Below are positions 62,428-64,000 of a stretch of 64,000 nucleotides of DNA, in pieces (the first letter of the stretch is position 1; each line of letters starts with the position of its first letter). The notes below the pieces were generated by a model that was not told the origin of the DNA, made no database searches, and saw only the letters and a list, made by a program, of their open reading frames with translations. The stretch is from Pseudomonadota bacterium (GTDB taxonomy: Bacteria > Pseudomonadota > Alphaproteobacteria > Caulobacterales > Caulobacteraceae), in assembly GCA_963205005.1 (NCBI GenBank), contig CAUJHW010000005.1, positions 1 through 64,000 of the forward strand, written 5' to 3'. Both the position numbers and the translations under genes were made by a program.

Positions 62428-62625
62428 TCAGGGCTGGCGCGTGGTGATGTCGCTGTAGGGGCCACCGTCGCGGATGGTCTTGTTCCGGTAGATTACCGCG
62501 CCGATCAGGTTCGGCTTCTGGCGGATCGCCGCGCAGAACTCCGGCCACAGGTCGGACGGCAGCCACAGGCACGGGGCGCGCGGATCCTCGTCACAGGCGA
62601 TGTCCACGAGTTGACGGGCGTTCAC
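62428..62625 (-). CDS. small hypothetical protein downstream of mnmA (65 aa)
   Basis: A 65-residue protein with a GTG start, 12 bp after the mnmA stop. MNARQLVDIACDEDPRAPCLWLPSDLWPEFCAAIRQ and VIYRNKTIRDGGPYSDITTRQP are the main strings; it has three Cys and three Trp residues or fewer by segment. Not recognised. Co-transcription with mnmA is likely. Reality moderate, based on spacing and codon use. Confidence 0.5.
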   Translation of the reverse strand: MNARQLVDIACDEDPRAPCLWLPSDLWPEFCAAIRQKPNLIGAVIYRNKTIRDGGPYSDITTRQP

Positions 62626-62637
62626 GGCCGCCCGCCG

Positions 62638-63816
62638 TCAGTGGTTCCGGACGGTCGAGGCGATGAAGCCGCCGCCCAGCACCCGCGTCGGGGCCTCTGG
62701 CGCATAGAGCACGCAGGCCTGGCCGGGCGCGACGCCCTCCTCCGGCGCGCCGAACACGATACCCGGAGCGCCATCGACCACGCCAAGCCGCCCCGGCACG
62801 GGCTCGCGGGTGGAGCGGACGCGGGCCAGGACGGGCCGGGCGCCGGTAATGGCGTCCTCGAAGGCGCCGCCGCCGATCCAGTTGATCTCCTTCAGGGCGA
62901 GGGACCGGGTGAGCAGGGCCTCGCGCGGGCCGACGATGACCTCGCGCCGGTCCGCATCGATGCGGACGACGAACAGCGGATCGCCCACGGCCACGTTCAG
63001 GCCCCGCCGCTGGCCGATGGTGTAGCGTGTCACCCCCTCGTGCCGGCCCAGCACCCGGCCGTCGAGATGCACGATGTCGCCCGGCTCCGCGCCGTGTGGG
63101 CGCAGGCGGTCGATGATCGTAGTGTAGCGGCCCTCCGGCACGAAGCAGATGTCCTGGCTGTCCGGCTTGTCGGCAACCCCCAGGCCCAGCGCCGCCGCTG
63201 CAGCCCGGACGGCAGGCTTGGGCAGGCCCCCAAGGGGGAAGCGCAGGTAGTCCAGCTGCCCGGCCGTGGTGGCGAACAGGAAGTAGGACTGGTCGCGGGC
63301 CGGGTCGAACGCGCGGTGCAGCTCGGGCCCGCCCGGGCCGACCTCGCGCTGGACATAGTGCCCCGTCGCCATGGCCTCGGCGCCCAGGTCGCGGGCGACG
63401 TCCAGCAGGTCGCGGAACTTCACCGTCTGATTGCAGCGGATGCAGGGGATCGGCGTCTCGCCGCGCAGGTAGGAGTCCGCGAAGTCCTCGATCACCTGCT
63501 CGCGGAACCGGCTCTCGTAGTCGAGGACATAGTGGGGGATGCCGATGCCCTCGGCGGCCGTGCGGGCGTCGTGGATGTCCTGGCCGGCGCAGCAGGCCCC
63601 CTTCTTCTGGATCGCTGCGCCGTGATCGTAGAGCTGCAACGTCACGCCGACGACGTCGTAGCCGGCCCGCGACAGCAGGGCGGCGGTCACCGTGGAATCC
63701 ACCCCGCCGGACATGGCCGCGACGATCCTGGCCCCGGCCGGCAGGCGCACGGCGTCACGCACGGCCTCGACGAGGCCGTCGCTCAGAGCTTCGGGAACGG
63801 TAAGGGGCGCGTTCAT
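62638..63816 (-). CDS. mnmA: tRNA-uridine 2-sulfurtransferase
   Basis: A 392-residue enzyme that installs the 2-thio group at wobble U34 of Lys, Glu and Gln tRNAs. The PP-loop is [19 protein letters not shown] follows, the first catalytic Cys lies in [11 protein letters not shown], and the second in [11 protein letters not shown]. All are intact. ATG 63816. It lies 80 bp from the flagellin-like gene end. Confidence 0.95.
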   Translation of the reverse strand: MNAPLTVPEALSDGLVEAVRDAVRLPAGARIVAAMSGGVDSTVTAALLSRAGYDVVGVTLQLYDHGAAIQKKGACCAGQDIHDARTAAEGIGIPHYVLDYESRFREQVIEDFADSYLRGETPIPCIRCNQTVKFRDLLDVARDLGAEAMATGHYVQREVGPGGPELHRAFDPARDQSYFLFATTAGQLDYLRFPLGGLPKPAVRAAAAALGLGVADKPDSQDICFVPEGRYTTIIDRLRPHGAEPGDIVHLDGRVLGRHEGVTRYTIGQRRGLNVAVGDPLFVVRIDADRREVIVGPREALLTRSLALKEINWIGGGAFEDAITGARPVLARVRSTREPVPGRLGVVDGAPGIVFGAPEEGVAPGQACVLYAPEAPTRVLGGGFIASTVRNH

Positions 63817-63895
63817 TGCCCGCCTATGTAGCGGTTGCGGCGCGGATTTTCGAGGTCGCCCGGGAATTCCGGCTCGAGGCGGCCAGAACCGCGGC

Positions 63896-64000
63896 CTACT
63901 TCAGGATGTTGAGCAGCGAGGAGGACTGCAGGGCCTGGAACACATAGGCGGCCGATTGCACCGAAAGCTGGGCCTGCTGCAGGTTGGCGGCGGCCTGGGC
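63896..64000 (-). CDS. C-terminal fragment of a flagellin or FlgL-like protein (gene continues past the window)
   Basis: The last 34 codons plus stop are visible. The translation is a heptad-like helix, [18 protein letters not shown] then [12 protein letters not shown], matching the C-terminal D0 helix of flagellin/hook-junction proteins. It is not the usual SIANQ...LSLFR ending, so a flagellin variant or FlgL is equally possible. Only the 3' end is inside the window. Confidence 0.5.
   Translation of the reverse strand, partial: AQAAANLQQAQLSVQSAAYVFQALQSSSLLNILK

Noticed and set aside
62611-63831. A 406-residue plus-strand open frame
   Set aside because: Shadow of mnmA.

Overview
The window is 64 kb of GC-rich DNA (roughly two-thirds G+C by eye), densely coding, and most like a Caulobacteraceae chromosome (Phenylobacterium/Caulobacter type). 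Pointers are the PEPxxWA-CTERM proteins ending in an RRRR tail, the argH-lptM-lysA order with a divergent tlpA, ftsE-ftsX followed by a DUF218 gene and plsC, a NodT-type efflux lipoprotein, a DUF2125 protein, and a C-terminal fragment of a flagellin-like protein at the right edge. The genus is inference. No rRNA, transposase, integrase, prophage or CRISPR array was seen. There is one tRNA gene. No stretch without a gene exceeds about 230 bp.

Layout. 1-3992: two tandem DUF3604 (PHP-like) exported proteins. 4186-4971: an SDR oxidoreductase. 5052-9747: a tripartite drug-efflux locus, with marR-emrA-nodT on the minus strand, divergent from emrB, and an inverted repeat between them. 9888-22134: an 11-gene plus-strand run built round CoA thioesters. 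It has two adenylate-forming ligases with a small cysteine protein between them, a crotonase and a CoA-transferase that both look circularly permuted, a YtcJ-type amidohydrolase, a CrtC/AttH-like protein, an MBL hydrolase, a nitronate monooxygenase-like protein, a formylglycine-generating-enzyme homologue with both active-site cysteines, and a GST. 22131-26595: glutaminase, then the circularly permuted ATP-grasp/alpha-E and transglutaminase module. 26661-32149: a minus-strand aromatic meta-cleavage operon (VOC dioxygenase, FAH hydrolase, flavin hydroxylase, TetR, carboxylesterase) whose first start codon lies inside a perfect TetR-style palindrome.

32344-47147 is mostly housekeeping: a membrane/MBL fusion, an XRE regulator, tlpA, argH-lptM-lysA, a PEP-CTERM protein, hpt and neighbours, ftsEX, plsC, a ChaC-like gene, a methyltransferase and tRNA-Met(CAT). 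47246-51577 holds a glycosyltransferase, an asparagine synthetase interrupted in frame by a dispersed palindromic repeat, and an M20 peptidase. 51649-64000 holds a serine hydrolase, a second PEP-CTERM protein, a TonB-dependent receptor behind two tandem 25-bp palindromes, uvrB, small proteins, a thiolase, mnmA and the flagellin-like fragment.

The most notable signals are these. A four-hairpin repeat has been domesticated inside asnB, and a second copy supplies the chaC stop codon. Two adjacent CoA enzymes have permuted domain order. Tandem operators precede the TonB receptor. The meta-cleavage operon has an operator over the start codon and may be leaderless. Six convergent gene pairs share a single CTAG as both stop codons.
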